From Terriglobia bacterium (GTDB taxonomy: Bacteria; Acidobacteriota; Terriglobia; Bryobacterales; UBA6623): DNA of 45,728 nt. The notes below the pieces were generated by a model, which searched no databases, was not told the DNA's origin, and saw nothing but the letters and a program-made list of their open reading frames with translations. Where the stretch lies: positions 1 to 45,728 of the forward strand of contig VXRL01000062.1 of NCBI GenBank assembly GCA_009838515.1, read 5' to 3'. The position numbers were made by a program, and so were the translations under genes. Below, in pieces: positions 16,503-24,239 of the stretch; positions within the stretch are counted from its first letter, which is position 1; every line of letters starts with the position of its first letter.

Positions 16503-17840
16503 ATGCAACAGGTAGCCAACTTGCAAAGCGTGCTGTCCGGCCAAGACTCCACGCATGCCGGGAACTACTTTGTCTCCAACTATCCGCCGTTCTCGGTTTG
16601 GAACGAAGCCGACGTGGCCAGTGCGACCGAGCGCCTACAAGCGGCGGGCAATCCGCGCACGCCACTAGGCCTCTACATTCACCTGCCGTTTTGCCGGAAG
16701 CGCTGCGACTTCTGCTACTTCAGGGTCTACACCGACAAGAACCACAGCGAGATCGAAGCCTATCTGGACGCGCTGGCCTCCGAGGCGTCTTTGCTGTCGG
16801 AACAGGGCTTCCTAGCAGGCCGTACGCTCGATTTCATCTACTTCGGGGGCGGCACTCCCTCCTATCTGTCCGGTCGGCAGTTGACGCGCCTGATGAAGGG
16901 CCTGCGCGCCGCGCTGCCGTGGGACGCTCCCAGCGAGATCGCGTTCGAGTGCGAGCCCGGCACGCTGAGCGAGCGCAAGCTCGAGGTGATCCGGGATTTC
17001 GGCGTCAACCGGCTGAGCCTGGGCGTCGAGAACTTCGACGACGACATCCTGGCCGGCAACAACCGCGCCCACCGGTCGATGGAGGTCTATCGGGCGTGGG
17101 ACTGGATCGAGCGTGTCGGCTTCGAGCAAGTCAACCTCGATCTCATCGCCGGGATGATCGGAGAGACCGACGCCAAGTGGTCGCGTAGCGTGGCGGAGAC
17201 CGCCCGGCTGGCTCCCGATGCTGTCACCGTCTACCAGATGGAGATTCCGTTCAATACAACGATCTATAGGGAAATGCGGGAAGGGGGGAGCACGACCGCT
17301 CCCGTCGCCGACTGGCCCACCAAGCGTCGCTGGACGCGCGAGGCCTTTGAAGCGCTCGAGGCCAGAGGTTACACGGTGGGCAGCGCCTACACCGCTGTGC
17401 GGGATTCGTCGCGGATCCGCTTCGTGTATCGCGACCAGCTCTGGGACGGTGCCGACATGCTGGCTCTCGGGGTGTCGGCTTTCGGCTACCTAGACGGCGT
17501 ACATTACCAAAACCAGCCGCACATGCAGCCCTACATGGAAGCCGTGGGCAACAGGCTGCTGCCAGTCTCGCGAGCGCTGCCCATCACGGCGCAGGAGGCG
17601 ATGATCCGGCAGTTCGTGCTGAAGTTGAAGCTCGGGAGCTTGGAAGCCGAGCCGTTCCGGAGGCGTTTCGGAGTGGATGTGACGAGCCGCTGGGCGGACG
17701 AGCTGAGCCTGTTCCAAGACCATGGACTGCTATCCTTCGACAAGGACAGGATCGAGTTAACTCGCGAGGGGTTGCTTCAGGTTGACCGGCTCCTCCACGC
17801 GTTTTTCCTCCCGGAGCACACTGCCATTCGCTATGCGTGA
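16503..17840 (+). CDS. HemW/HemN-like radical SAM protein
   Basis: This 445-residue protein is a radical SAM enzyme of the coproporphyrinogen-III-oxidase-like class. The [4Fe-4S] motif CRKRCDFC has Cys64, Cys68 and Cys71 (CxxxCxxC) after the typical LYIHLPFC. FGGGTPSYL, ECEPGTL, RLSLGVENF and NLDLIAGMIG follow, and a HemN_C-like domain closes the protein (about 365-440). The tail CDFCYFRVYTDKN and N-terminal GNYFVSNYPPFS differ from housekeeping HemW, so it may be a specialised enzyme (heme trafficking, methyl transfer or another radical reaction) rather than HemN or HemW. Its TGA overlaps the ATG of the halogenase-like gene by 8 nt, implying the two proteins work together. Confidence 0.85.
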   Translation: MQQVANLQSVLSGQDSTHAGNYFVSNYPPFSVWNEADVASATERLQAAGNPRTPLGLYIHLPFCRKRCDFCYFRVYTDKNHSEIEAYLDALASEASLLSEQGFLAGRTLDFIYFGGGTPSYLSGRQLTRLMKGLRAALPWDAPSEIAFECEPGTLSERKLEVIRDFGVNRLSLGVENFDDDILAGNNRAHRSMEVYRAWDWIERVGFEQVNLDLIAGMIGETDAKWSRSVAETARLAPDAVTVYQMEIPFNTTIYREMREGGSTTAPVADWPTKRRWTREAFEALEARGYTVGSAYTAVRDSSRIRFVYRDQLWDGADMLALGVSAFGYLDGVHYQNQPHMQPYMEAVGNRLLPVSRALPITAQEAMIRQFVLKLKLGSLEAEPFRRRFGVDVTSRWADELSLFQDHGLLSFDKDRIELTREGLLQVDRLLHAFFLPEHTAIRYA

Positions 17841-19131
17841 GCATGACCGCTCAGCGCTGCACGGGGATCTGGACGCGCTGATCCTGGGAGGGGGTCCGGC
17901 CGGAGCTACGGCCGCGGCGATCTTGGCCGGCAAGGGGCGCAACGTGCTAGTCGTGGAGCGCGAGCAGTTCCCGCGCTACAAGGTCGGCGAGTCGCTGCTG
18001 CCCTATTGCTACTTCCCGCTGGAGCGCATCGGAATGGTCGACAAGCTGCGCGCGTCCAGCTTCGTCAAGAAGTACAGCGTGCAGTTCGCGGCCATGGACG
18101 GCCGGATTTCGACGCCGTTCTACTTCTTCCAGCACTTCGACCACGCGGCCTCCCAGACGTGGCAGGTGGTGCGCAGCGAATTTGACCAGATGATGCTGGA
18201 CAACGCGGTCGAGAAGGGCGCGCGAGTGCTGATGGGGGCCACTGCCAAGCGTCTGCTGATGGACGGCGGGCGGTGCGAGGGGTTGTTGGTCGAGCGCGAC
18301 GGCGAGACCTTTCCGGTCCGCGCCCCGGTCACCATCGACTGCGGCGGGCGGCATGGTTTCGCGGCTACCGAGCTGGGCTGGGTAGTTCCCGATCCGTGGC
18401 TGAACAAGGTTGCGATTTGGACCTACTACAGGGGCGCCCTCAGGGATGCGGGCCATGACGAAGGCGCCACTACCGTGGCGTACCTTCCCGGCAAGGGCTG
18501 GTTCTGGTACATTCCGCTGCCCGAGGACACTGTGAGCGTGGGGGTGGTTGCCGAGCGCGACTACCTGTATCGCGAGGGCAAGGACTTGGAAGCGATCTTC
18601 GACCGCGAGGCCTTGGCAAACCGCTGGATCGCCGAACATCTGGCGCCAGGCGTGCGCTGCCAGCCGATCCGCATCACGGCGGAGTACTCGTATCGCTCGC
18701 GATATTGCGCCGGCAACGGTCTGGTGCTGGCAGGCGATGCCTTCACCTTTCTCGACCCGGTGTTTTCCTCCGGGGTCTTGCTGGCTCTGCTTGGAGGCGA
18801 GCGCGCCGCCCACGCGGTAGACGCCGCGATCGAGGCCGGGGACTTTCGCGCTGCCCGGTTCGCGGCGTACGGCGGGGACCTGTGCGAGGGCGTGGAGGCG
18901 ATGCGCAGGCTCGTGTATGCGTTCTACGAGGAAACGTTCAGCTTCGGGCAACTGCTCAAGAGCCGCCCCGACCTCCGGGGGGATCTAACGGACTGCCTGA
19001 TCGGGAACCTCGCAAAGGACTTCCAGCCGTTGTTCGAAGCGGTCGGCAAGTTCGCCAGCGTTCCCGAGCCGCTGCCGTACGGCAGCGGCGTGGCACCGGC
19101 CGTGGCACCAGAGGTTGCGGGCCGCTCCTAG
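17833..19131 (+). CDS. FAD-dependent monooxygenase of the flavin-dependent halogenase superfamily
   Basis: This 432-residue flavoprotein has an FAD Rossmann motif GGGPAG (19-24) and FPRYKVGES (46-54). It also has WFWYIP at 223-228, matching the WxWxIP motif of flavin-dependent halogenases, GDA (301-303) and FLDPVFSSG at 306-314, matching the FxxPxxSxG halogenase motif. Lys79 and Lys80 (FVKKYSVQF) lie where halogenases keep the catalytic lysine, though that needs an alignment. Geranylgeranyl-reductase-like or hydroxylating relatives share much of this, so halogenation is a hypothesis. ATG 17833 overlaps the upstream stop (ATGCGTGA); the longer start at 17782 is rejected. The stop codon sits in the loop of a 12-bp hairpin. 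Confidence 0.82.
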   Translation: MREHDRSALHGDLDALILGGGPAGATAAAILAGKGRNVLVVEREQFPRYKVGESLLPYCYFPLERIGMVDKLRASSFVKKYSVQFAAMDGRISTPFYFFQHFDHAASQTWQVVRSEFDQMMLDNAVEKGARVLMGATAKRLLMDGGRCEGLLVERDGETFPVRAPVTIDCGGRHGFAATELGWVVPDPWLNKVAIWTYYRGALRDAGHDEGATTVAYLPGKGWFWYIPLPEDTVSVGVVAERDYLYREGKDLEAIFDREALANRWIAEHLAPGVRCQPIRITAEYSYRSRYCAGNGLVLAGDAFTFLDPVFSSGVLLALLGGERAAHAVDAAIEAGDFRAARFAAYGGDLCEGVEAMRRLVYAFYEETFSFGQLLKSRPDLRGDLTDCLIGNLAKDFQPLFEAVGKFASVPEPLPYGSGVAPAVAPEVAGRS

Positions 19132-19143
19132 GCGGCCCGCAAC
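19114..19143 (+). terminator. 12-bp perfect hairpin at the end of the radical SAM/halogenase operon
   Basis: GTTGCGGGCCGC (19114-19125) and GCGGCCCGCAAC (19132-19143) pair perfectly around the 6-nt loop TCCTAG, which contains the TAG stop codon. No T tract follows, so it may protect the 3' end or work with Rho rather than act as a classical intrinsic terminator. It is the longest perfect stem I found in the window. Confidence 0.6.
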
Positions 19144-19221
19144 GCCCTCGCGAAGTGCGATGTGCGCGTCGGAGGCAGCACGTGCTGATTGTGCCAAGAT
19201 GTGTGCGGGAGAACAGTTCGA

Positions 19222-20070
19222 ATGAAGCTCGCTCAGGTTCGCGTCGGCGCTGGCGTCGCGGTCGCGATTCGCGAAAACGGCGGTTACCGCCTGCTGGAAA
19301 GCGCGTCCATGAACGCGTTGCTGGCCGTGGCTGACGCCTCGGGCGCGTCTTTGGCGGATGTAGCGGCGGAGGCCGCCTCCGACGGCTGGCGGGACGATGT
19401 CGACCTGTTGCTGCCGCTGGAGCCTGCCGAGGTTTGGGCGTGCGGTTGCACCTATGCTCCGAGCGCGGATTTCCGGGATGGAGAACTCGGCACTCGGGAC
19501 GGAATGTATTCATACGTCCACAAGCCGGAGAACCGCCCTGAGATCTTCTTTAAGGGCACCTCGCGCGTATGCGTCGGTTCGGGCGAGCGGATCGGGATTC
19601 GGAGAGACTCGGCCTTCACGGCGCCCGAGCCGGAGCTTGGAATCGTGATCGGGGCCAGCGGCACGATTCTCGCTTACACGCTCGGCAATGACGTCTCGGC
19701 CTGGGACATCGAGCGGGAGAATGCTCTCTACCTTCCGCAGTCCAAGGTGTACGACGCCTGCTGCTCGCTAGGGCCGGTGCTTGTCACGCCCGACGAGGTG
19801 CCCGATCCGTACTCGCTCCAGATGAGCTGCCAGATCACGCGCGATGGCCGGGTGACCTTCAGCGGCAGCGTCTCGACCTCCAAGCTGCGCCGCACCTGCG
19901 AGGAACTCGTTGACTACCTCACGCGGAGCAACAATGTGCCGACGCCGACCGTGGTCCTGACGGGCACCGGCATCATCGTGGAACAGGAATCCGCCCTACA
20001 GCCCGGCGATGTCTGCACGATCAGCGTGCCGCAGATCGGCACGCTGTCGAATCCCGCCGCCTTGGTCTAG
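19222..20070 (+). CDS. FAH-family hydrolase/dehydratase, possibly 2-keto-3-deoxy sugar-acid dehydratase
   Basis: This 282-residue protein belongs to the fumarylacetoacetate hydrolase superfamily, whose members use Mg2+ on 2-oxo acids. Metal-ligand motifs are APEPELGIVIG (two Glu) and LGNDVSAWDIE (Asp). The stretch IERENALYLPQSKVYDACCSLGP resembles 2-keto-3-deoxy-L-arabinonate dehydratases of the non-phosphorylative pentose pathway (recognised from memory, moderate confidence). An IlvD/Edd-type sugar-acid dehydratase at 35693 would supply its substrate. GGAGA lies 9 nt before ATG 19222. It follows the halogenase hairpin by about 80 nt, so it is probably a separate unit. Confidence 0.82.
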   Translation: MKLAQVRVGAGVAVAIRENGGYRLLESASMNALLAVADASGASLADVAAEAASDGWRDDVDLLLPLEPAEVWACGCTYAPSADFRDGELGTRDGMYSYVHKPENRPEIFFKGTSRVCVGSGERIGIRRDSAFTAPEPELGIVIGASGTILAYTLGNDVSAWDIERENALYLPQSKVYDACCSLGPVLVTPDEVPDPYSLQMSCQITRDGRVTFSGSVSTSKLRRTCEELVDYLTRSNNVPTPTVVLTGTGIIVEQESALQPGDVCTISVPQIGTLSNPAALV

Positions 20071-20073
20071 GCT

Positions 20074-20094
20074 GGCGGTCCGGCCTAGGCCGCC
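20074..20094. terminator. Weak hairpin between convergent FAH and dipeptidase genes
   Basis: GGCGG (20074-20078) can pair with CCGCC (20090-20094); the enclosed sequence includes the palindrome GGCCTAGGCC covering the dipeptidase stop codon. It has no T tract in either direction, so support is weak. Confidence 0.25.
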
Positions 20095-21251
20095 GACTCG
20101 ACTTCCCGCAGCACGCGCAGCGAGTTCGAGCCGAGCACCTTGTCGATCTCGTCCTGGCTGTAGTTCCGCCGGGCTAGGCCGTCGGCGATATTGGGTACCT
20201 GCGAGATGTCCTCCATGTCTTGTGGCAGCTCTCCGTCCACGCCGTCAAAGTCCGATCCAAGCCCTACCCCCTCGATACCAGCGACTTGGATGGCATGGTC
20301 GAAGTGGTCCAGCAGCGTGTCCAGCGGCGGACGCCCGATGGCTGCCAGCTTGGCTCGAGTCCGCGCATCGCGGTCACCCGATTCTATGTCGGGGTTGGCT
20401 CTGTTCCATGCGTTGCTGCGCGCCGCATAGGCGTCGTCGATGAAGACGTTGTAGTAGTTGATATGGATCACGCCTCCCTTGTCGGCCATGGCGCGGATCA
20501 TCTCGTCGCTCATATTGCGCTTGTGAGCCGCCAAGGCACGGGCCGAGGAATGGGACGCGATGACCGGGGTGGCCGACGTGTCGAGCACGTCCCAGAATGT
20601 CTGGTCCGAGACATGCGAGATGTCCACCAGCATGCCGAGGCGGTTCATCTCGCGGATCACCGAGCGACCGAAGTCCGAGAGTCCCAGATTGGCGTTGCTG
20701 CCCGAAGATCCGGCCCAAGGGGTGTCCTTGCTGTGCGTCAGCGTGAGGTAGCGGGCGCCGAGCTCGTAGAGGGTCCGCAGCACGGCCAGCGAAGAGTTGA
20801 TCATGTGTCCGCCTTCGATGCCCAGCACGATCGCGATGCGGCCGCTCCGCGTGGCGGCCTCGATCTCGCCGCTGGAGGTCGCGAGCGCCAACTCATCTGG
20901 AAATCGGCTGACCTCGCGGCGCGTAGCGTCGATGATCTCGAGCGCCGCCTGCACGGATTCCAGTTCGGTGTTGCGAATCGGACTCGTGTATACCGCGAAG
21001 AACACTCCGGTGACACCGCCGTCCCGCATGCGCGGGATGTCGACCTGGCCTCGGGTGTTGCGCGTCCCGAGATCGTACGATCCGTCCCGCAGCAGCATCG
21101 GCGTGTCGCAGTGCAGGTCAATCACATGTCTGCGGGCCGGTTCGCCCGATTCGTCTGGACTGGCTGCGGAAGGCGCGGAGTCGCCGCCTGAGTCGCAGCT
21201 CGCGACGGCCGCCACGCTGGCCAGCGCCCATTGTCGACGGGTTATGTCCAT
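20085..21251 (-). CDS. Lipoprotein membrane dipeptidase (peptidase family M19)
   Basis: This 388-residue protein has a lipoprotein signal with lipobox VASC (Cys19), preceded by a TRRQWALASVAAV Tat/Sec-like stretch. Family M19 (renal dipeptidase, binuclear zinc) is shown by DLHCDTP (HxD), LGIEGGHM (bridging Glu), YLTLTHSKDT, VDISHVSD and ASHSSARAL, followed by GLGSDFDGVDGELP. The length is normal. It would cleave dipeptides at the cell envelope. The start is supported by a TACAAT box ending 6 nt before the ATG. It is divergent from the HD-domain gene with only 25 bp between starts. Confidence 0.93.
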   Translation of the reverse strand: MDITRRQWALASVAAVASCDSGGDSAPSAASPDESGEPARRHVIDLHCDTPMLLRDGSYDLGTRNTRGQVDIPRMRDGGVTGVFFAVYTSPIRNTELESVQAALEIIDATRREVSRFPDELALATSSGEIEAATRSGRIAIVLGIEGGHMINSSLAVLRTLYELGARYLTLTHSKDTPWAGSSGSNANLGLSDFGRSVIREMNRLGMLVDISHVSDQTFWDVLDTSATPVIASHSSARALAAHKRNMSDEMIRAMADKGGVIHINYYNVFIDDAYAARSNAWNRANPDIESGDRDARTRAKLAAIGRPPLDTLLDHFDHAIQVAGIEGVGLGSDFDGVDGELPQDMEDISQVPNIADGLARRNYSQDEIDKVLGSNSLRVLREVESAA

Positions 21252-21257
21252 ACTGGA

Positions 21258-21263
21258 ATTGTA
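21258..21263 (-). promoter_or_regulatory. -10-like TACAAT 6 nt before ATG 21251 (leaderless candidate)
   Basis: On the minus strand TACAAT is followed by TCCAGT and the ATG of the dipeptidase gene. It occupies the 25-bp gap shared with the divergent alarmone hydrolase, so the two genes cannot have fully independent promoters there. Confidence 0.5.
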
Positions 21264-21276
21264 GTCAGAGAGCCGG

Positions 21277-21834
21277 ATGACCGAACGTTTCTCCTCGGCG
21301 CTTGCCTATGCGAATGACCTGCATCGCCATCAGCGGCGCAAGGGAAGCGCCGTGCCTTACGTCTCCCACCTGCTGTCGGTAGCCGCCTTGGTCATGGAAG
21401 CCGGAGGCAGCGAAGACGAGTGCATCGCGGCGCTGTTGCATGACGCAGTCGAGGACCAGGGTGGAGCCGGGACGGCTGACGAGATCCGTCATCGGTTCGG
21501 TGCCGAGGTGGCCCGGATCGTCGAAGCCTGTAGCGAGGACAAGGGCGCGGGCCGGACTTGGACCGAGCGCAAGCGCTCCGCAGTGAGCAAGGTCGCCGGC
21601 ATGGATGCTTCGGCGCGCTTGGTTCTGACGGCCGACAAGTTGCACAATATCCGCTCCGTCGTTTCCGAGCACGCCAAGATCGGGGACGCGGTCTGGTGGC
21701 GCTTCGGGGGAGGTCGCGAAGGCACCCTGTGGTACTACCGCGCGATGGCAGACGCCATCGCCGGGGCTGGGGGCAGCAGGCTGCTGCGCGAATTGCGCGC
21801 GGCCGTGGACAATCTCGAGGCGCTCGCCGATTGA
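21277..21834 (+). CDS. Small HD-domain hydrolase, probable (p)ppGpp hydrolase (SAH/MESH1-like)
   Basis: This 185-residue protein is a single HD domain. His31 (YVSHLL) and HDAVED at 55-60 mirror the hydrolase half of long Rel enzymes (HDIVED in the rel gene at 3273), and LTADKLHN supplies a further metal ligand. There is no synthetase, TGS or ACT region, and the length matches stand-alone alarmone hydrolases. It would degrade (p)ppGpp or related nucleotides in the cytoplasm. Because HD hydrolases act on several nucleotides, the alarmone assignment is likely but not certain. It is divergent from the dipeptidase gene; its promoter would lie in that coding region. Confidence 0.82.
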   Translation: MTERFSSALAYANDLHRHQRRKGSAVPYVSHLLSVAALVMEAGGSEDECIAALLHDAVEDQGGAGTADEIRHRFGAEVARIVEACSEDKGAGRTWTERKRSAVSKVAGMDASARLVLTADKLHNIRSVVSEHAKIGDAVWWRFGGGREGTLWYYRAMADAIAGAGGSRLLRELRAAVDNLEALAD

Positions 21835-21847
21835 GCGGTTCCTGCGA

Positions 21848-23641
21848 TCACGCGCGCTCGAGGATCGTATTCGAACCCAGCGTCTCGCGGCGCTTCCAGC
21901 CGTTCGGCACGTACACGCTGGCGAAGCGCGACTGGTCCGATGTCGCCGTGAGGTCTGGCTGGTCCGCCTCGGGCGTCCGTCCGATGGCGCGCAGCCGAGC
22001 AGTGACTGTCTGGACGGGCCGTCCGGCGTGGCTGTACCCGAAGCGCTTGGCGTGGATGTCGTCGAAGTCGGCGGCGCGGCTTGCGGGAACGTTGATCTCG
22101 TAGGATTGGCCCTCGTAGCGCAAGTCGAGCGAGCGCAATAGGGTGGCGGCCTCGAAGCCTTGGGCTCGCATGTCTTGGCGAGCGGCAGCCTCCAGGCGTG
22201 CGAACGCCGTTTCGGGAGCTTCGTTGAACACGGCCGCGGAATAGTCGCGGACGCAATCGGCCACCAACATGCCAAGCGCCGACAGCACGCCGGCGTGGGC
22301 CGGCACCACGACCTTGGGGATTTCGAGCGCTGCGGCGAGCTCGCACGCGTGCAGAGCGCCCGCTCCGCCGAAGCAGATCATGGCGTAGTCGCGGGGATCG
22401 TGCCCGCGTTCCACGGAAACCGAGCGGATCGCCCGCTCCATCTTGGCGTTTGCGGCCCGAATGATCGCATTGGCAAGATCCGGCACTGACACCCCGGCGC
22501 GGCGGGCGGATTCCCCGGCATACTCGAGGGCGCGGTCCTCGTCCAGCTGAATCGCGCCGGCGGGGAACGATCCCGCGTCGATCCTGCCCAGCAGCAGGTT
22601 GGCGTCGGTCACGGTCAGCTCTTCGCCGCTGCCGTAGCACGCCGGCCCGGGCACGGCCCCCGCCGAGCGCGGGCCGACGCGCAGGGCGGAGCCCTCGTCG
22701 AAGTACGCTACCGATCCGCCGCCAGCGCCGATGCTCTCGATATCTAGCATCGGGACCGACACCGGCAAGCCCGCCGCAGACCCCTCGGTCGTGAACAGGG
22801 GAGCCTCGTCGTGGAGAGACACGTCCGTGGAGGTTCCGCCCATGTCGAAGCTGATAAAGCGTTCGATGTCGAGCGTGCGCGCGATGGCGGCGGCTCCGAT
22901 CAGCCCTCCTGCCGGGCCGGACAAAACTGTCCGCGCGGCCTGCGCAGACGCTTCGGCTACAGAGATCGAGCCGCCGTTGGACTGGAAGACGCGCAGCATT
23001 GTCCGAGGCAGGGACGCCTCAAGGGATTCGATGTAGCGCGCCATCAGAGGCGAGACGTAGGCGTTGACCACGGTGGTCGCCGCCCGTTCGTACTCGCGAT
23101 ACTCGGGAAGAATCTCGCTGGACAGCGACACGTTCAGGCCGGCTGCTCGCAGCGTCTCGCCGACAAGCCGCTCGTGGACGGGGTTGGCGTAGCTATGCAG
23201 CAAGCAAACCGCCACAGAATCGACATCTCCGAGCGAGTCTCGCAAGCTTGCGAGCGAGCTGGGCACGAGCGGCTTCAGCACGGAGCCATCGTGGAGCATC
23301 CGCTCGTCCAAGCCGAACTTCTGGCCTTCGGCGACCAAGCCGCGGCGCGGCGCTGGTGTCCAGTCGTACAGGTCGGCACGATTCTGCCGAGCGAGCTCCA
23401 GCAGGTCCTCGAAGCCGCAAGTGGCGACGAAGGCCGTGCGCGCGCCCGTGCGCTGCAACAGGGCGTTGGTGGCCACCGTGGAGCCATGCACGAGCTCGCT
23501 GGCGGCAAAGCGTTCCAGGCCGGCCAAGATTGCGCTCGCCGGGTCGGCAGGGGTTGATCGCACCTTGTGGCTGCGCAGACGCGAGCCGTCCCATGCGATG
23601 AAGTCCGTGAACGTCCCGCCGCTGTCGACTCCTACGCGCAT
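21848..23641 (-). CDS. Hydantoinase/oxoprolinase HyuA-family protein, shorter than usual and without HyuB
   Basis: This 597-residue protein has the ATP-grasp-like actin-fold motifs of the HyuA family: VDSGGTFTDFI near the N-terminus, HGSTVATNALLQRTGA, LSGPAGGLIGA, SFDMGGTSTDVSL and CFGGAGALHACELA. Family members hydrolyse 5-oxoproline or hydantoins with ATP or carboxylate ketones, usually with a HyuB partner; none is encoded nearby. Typical HyuA proteins approach 700 residues, so the C-terminal domain looks shortened. ATG 23641 is chosen because MRVGVDSGGTFTD is the normal family start; the 13-residue extension is rejected. The substrate is unknown. Confidence 0.85.
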   Translation of the reverse strand: MRVGVDSGGTFTDFIAWDGSRLRSHKVRSTPADPASAILAGLERFAASELVHGSTVATNALLQRTGARTAFVATCGFEDLLELARQNRADLYDWTPAPRRGLVAEGQKFGLDERMLHDGSVLKPLVPSSLASLRDSLGDVDSVAVCLLHSYANPVHERLVGETLRAAGLNVSLSSEILPEYREYERAATTVVNAYVSPLMARYIESLEASLPRTMLRVFQSNGGSISVAEASAQAARTVLSGPAGGLIGAAAIARTLDIERFISFDMGGTSTDVSLHDEAPLFTTEGSAAGLPVSVPMLDIESIGAGGGSVAYFDEGSALRVGPRSAGAVPGPACYGSGEELTVTDANLLLGRIDAGSFPAGAIQLDEDRALEYAGESARRAGVSVPDLANAIIRAANAKMERAIRSVSVERGHDPRDYAMICFGGAGALHACELAAALEIPKVVVPAHAGVLSALGMLVADCVRDYSAAVFNEAPETAFARLEAAARQDMRAQGFEAATLLRSLDLRYEGQSYEINVPASRAADFDDIHAKRFGYSHAGRPVQTVTARLRAIGRTPEADQPDLTATSDQSRFASVYVPNGWKRRETLGSNTILERA

Positions 23642-23690
23642 GTGGGTACCAACCGTCGACGGGCTGCCAGCACCCCGCACTTTCCAGTGT

Positions 23691-23708
23691 AGGGCGGCAG
23701 GCCGCCCT
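23691..23708. other. 7-bp perfect hairpin between DUF1801 and HyuA-like genes
   Basis: AGGGCGG, CAGG loop, CCGCCCT. On the minus strand it follows the DUF1801 gene by 12 nt and precedes the HyuA-like gene by about 50 nt, so it could weakly terminate the former. It has no T tract. Confidence 0.35.
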
Positions 23709-23720
23709 CCCAGAGCGCGG

Positions 23721-24149
23721 CTAGTGCGAGCCGCCGCAGGAACCGTGGCGATCTTGTGCGAACGATGCGGCGATCAGTTCGCGCAGGACCTCTAGGTCGA
23801 CGTCCGCCAGCCGCTGGATGTATAGGCAGCCCTTGCCGCGTTTATGCTTGCCGAGCGCAGCCAGCCGTTCGCCCTGCCGGTCGAGATCGAGCATCAGGTA
23901 GAGGGTCAGGGCCTGCTTGCGCGACGCGAACCCGGCGCGGAACCACGTGCCGCTGTGGCCGCTGGCATAGCGGTATTGCAGCGAGCCGAATCCGACGATG
24001 GAGCCTCCCCACATGACTGGCGGCTCGCCCGCCGATTCCGACATCATCTCGAAGAGCTCGGCGCAGTCCTGCCGGCGCGCAGGGTCCGGGATGGATTCGA
24101 GGAAAGCCAGCGGATCCACGTCGGTCGGCTTGGTCTTCAGTTCCGCCAT
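23721..24149 (-). CDS. DUF1801 domain protein
   Basis: This 142-residue cytoplasmic protein has the DUF1801/YdhG-like pattern: an N-terminal helix (LAFLESIPDPARRQDCAELFEMMSE), then PPVMWGGSIVGFGSLQYRYASGHSGTW, GFASRKQALTLYLM, LGKHKRGKGCLYIQRLADVDLEVLRELIAASF. The function is not established; the fold is iron-chaperone/Fra-like in some annotations. The C-terminal tail is His/Gly/Cys-containing (DRHGSCGGSH). A GACAAT box ends 6 nt before the ATG. The start codon and the overall length fit the family. Confidence 0.85.
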   Translation of the reverse strand: MAELKTKPTDVDPLAFLESIPDPARRQDCAELFEMMSESAGEPPVMWGGSIVGFGSLQYRYASGHSGTWFRAGFASRKQALTLYLMLDLDRQGERLAALGKHKRGKGCLYIQRLADVDLEVLRELIAASFAQDRHGSCGGSH

Positions 24150-24155
24150 GCGCCT

Positions 24156-24161
24156 ATTGTC
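24156..24161 (-). promoter_or_regulatory. Degenerate -10 (GACAAT) 6 nt before ATG 24149
   Basis: It has the same 6-nt spacing as the other leaderless candidates, but the first base deviates from TANNNT. Confidence 0.25.
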
Positions 24162-24239
24162 ACCTTGCGGGCCCGCCTAGCGGGAGTCCGTAACTCACGG
24201 CCATCGGTCTACGCCACAATAACCAGGGCCAGTTAGAGC

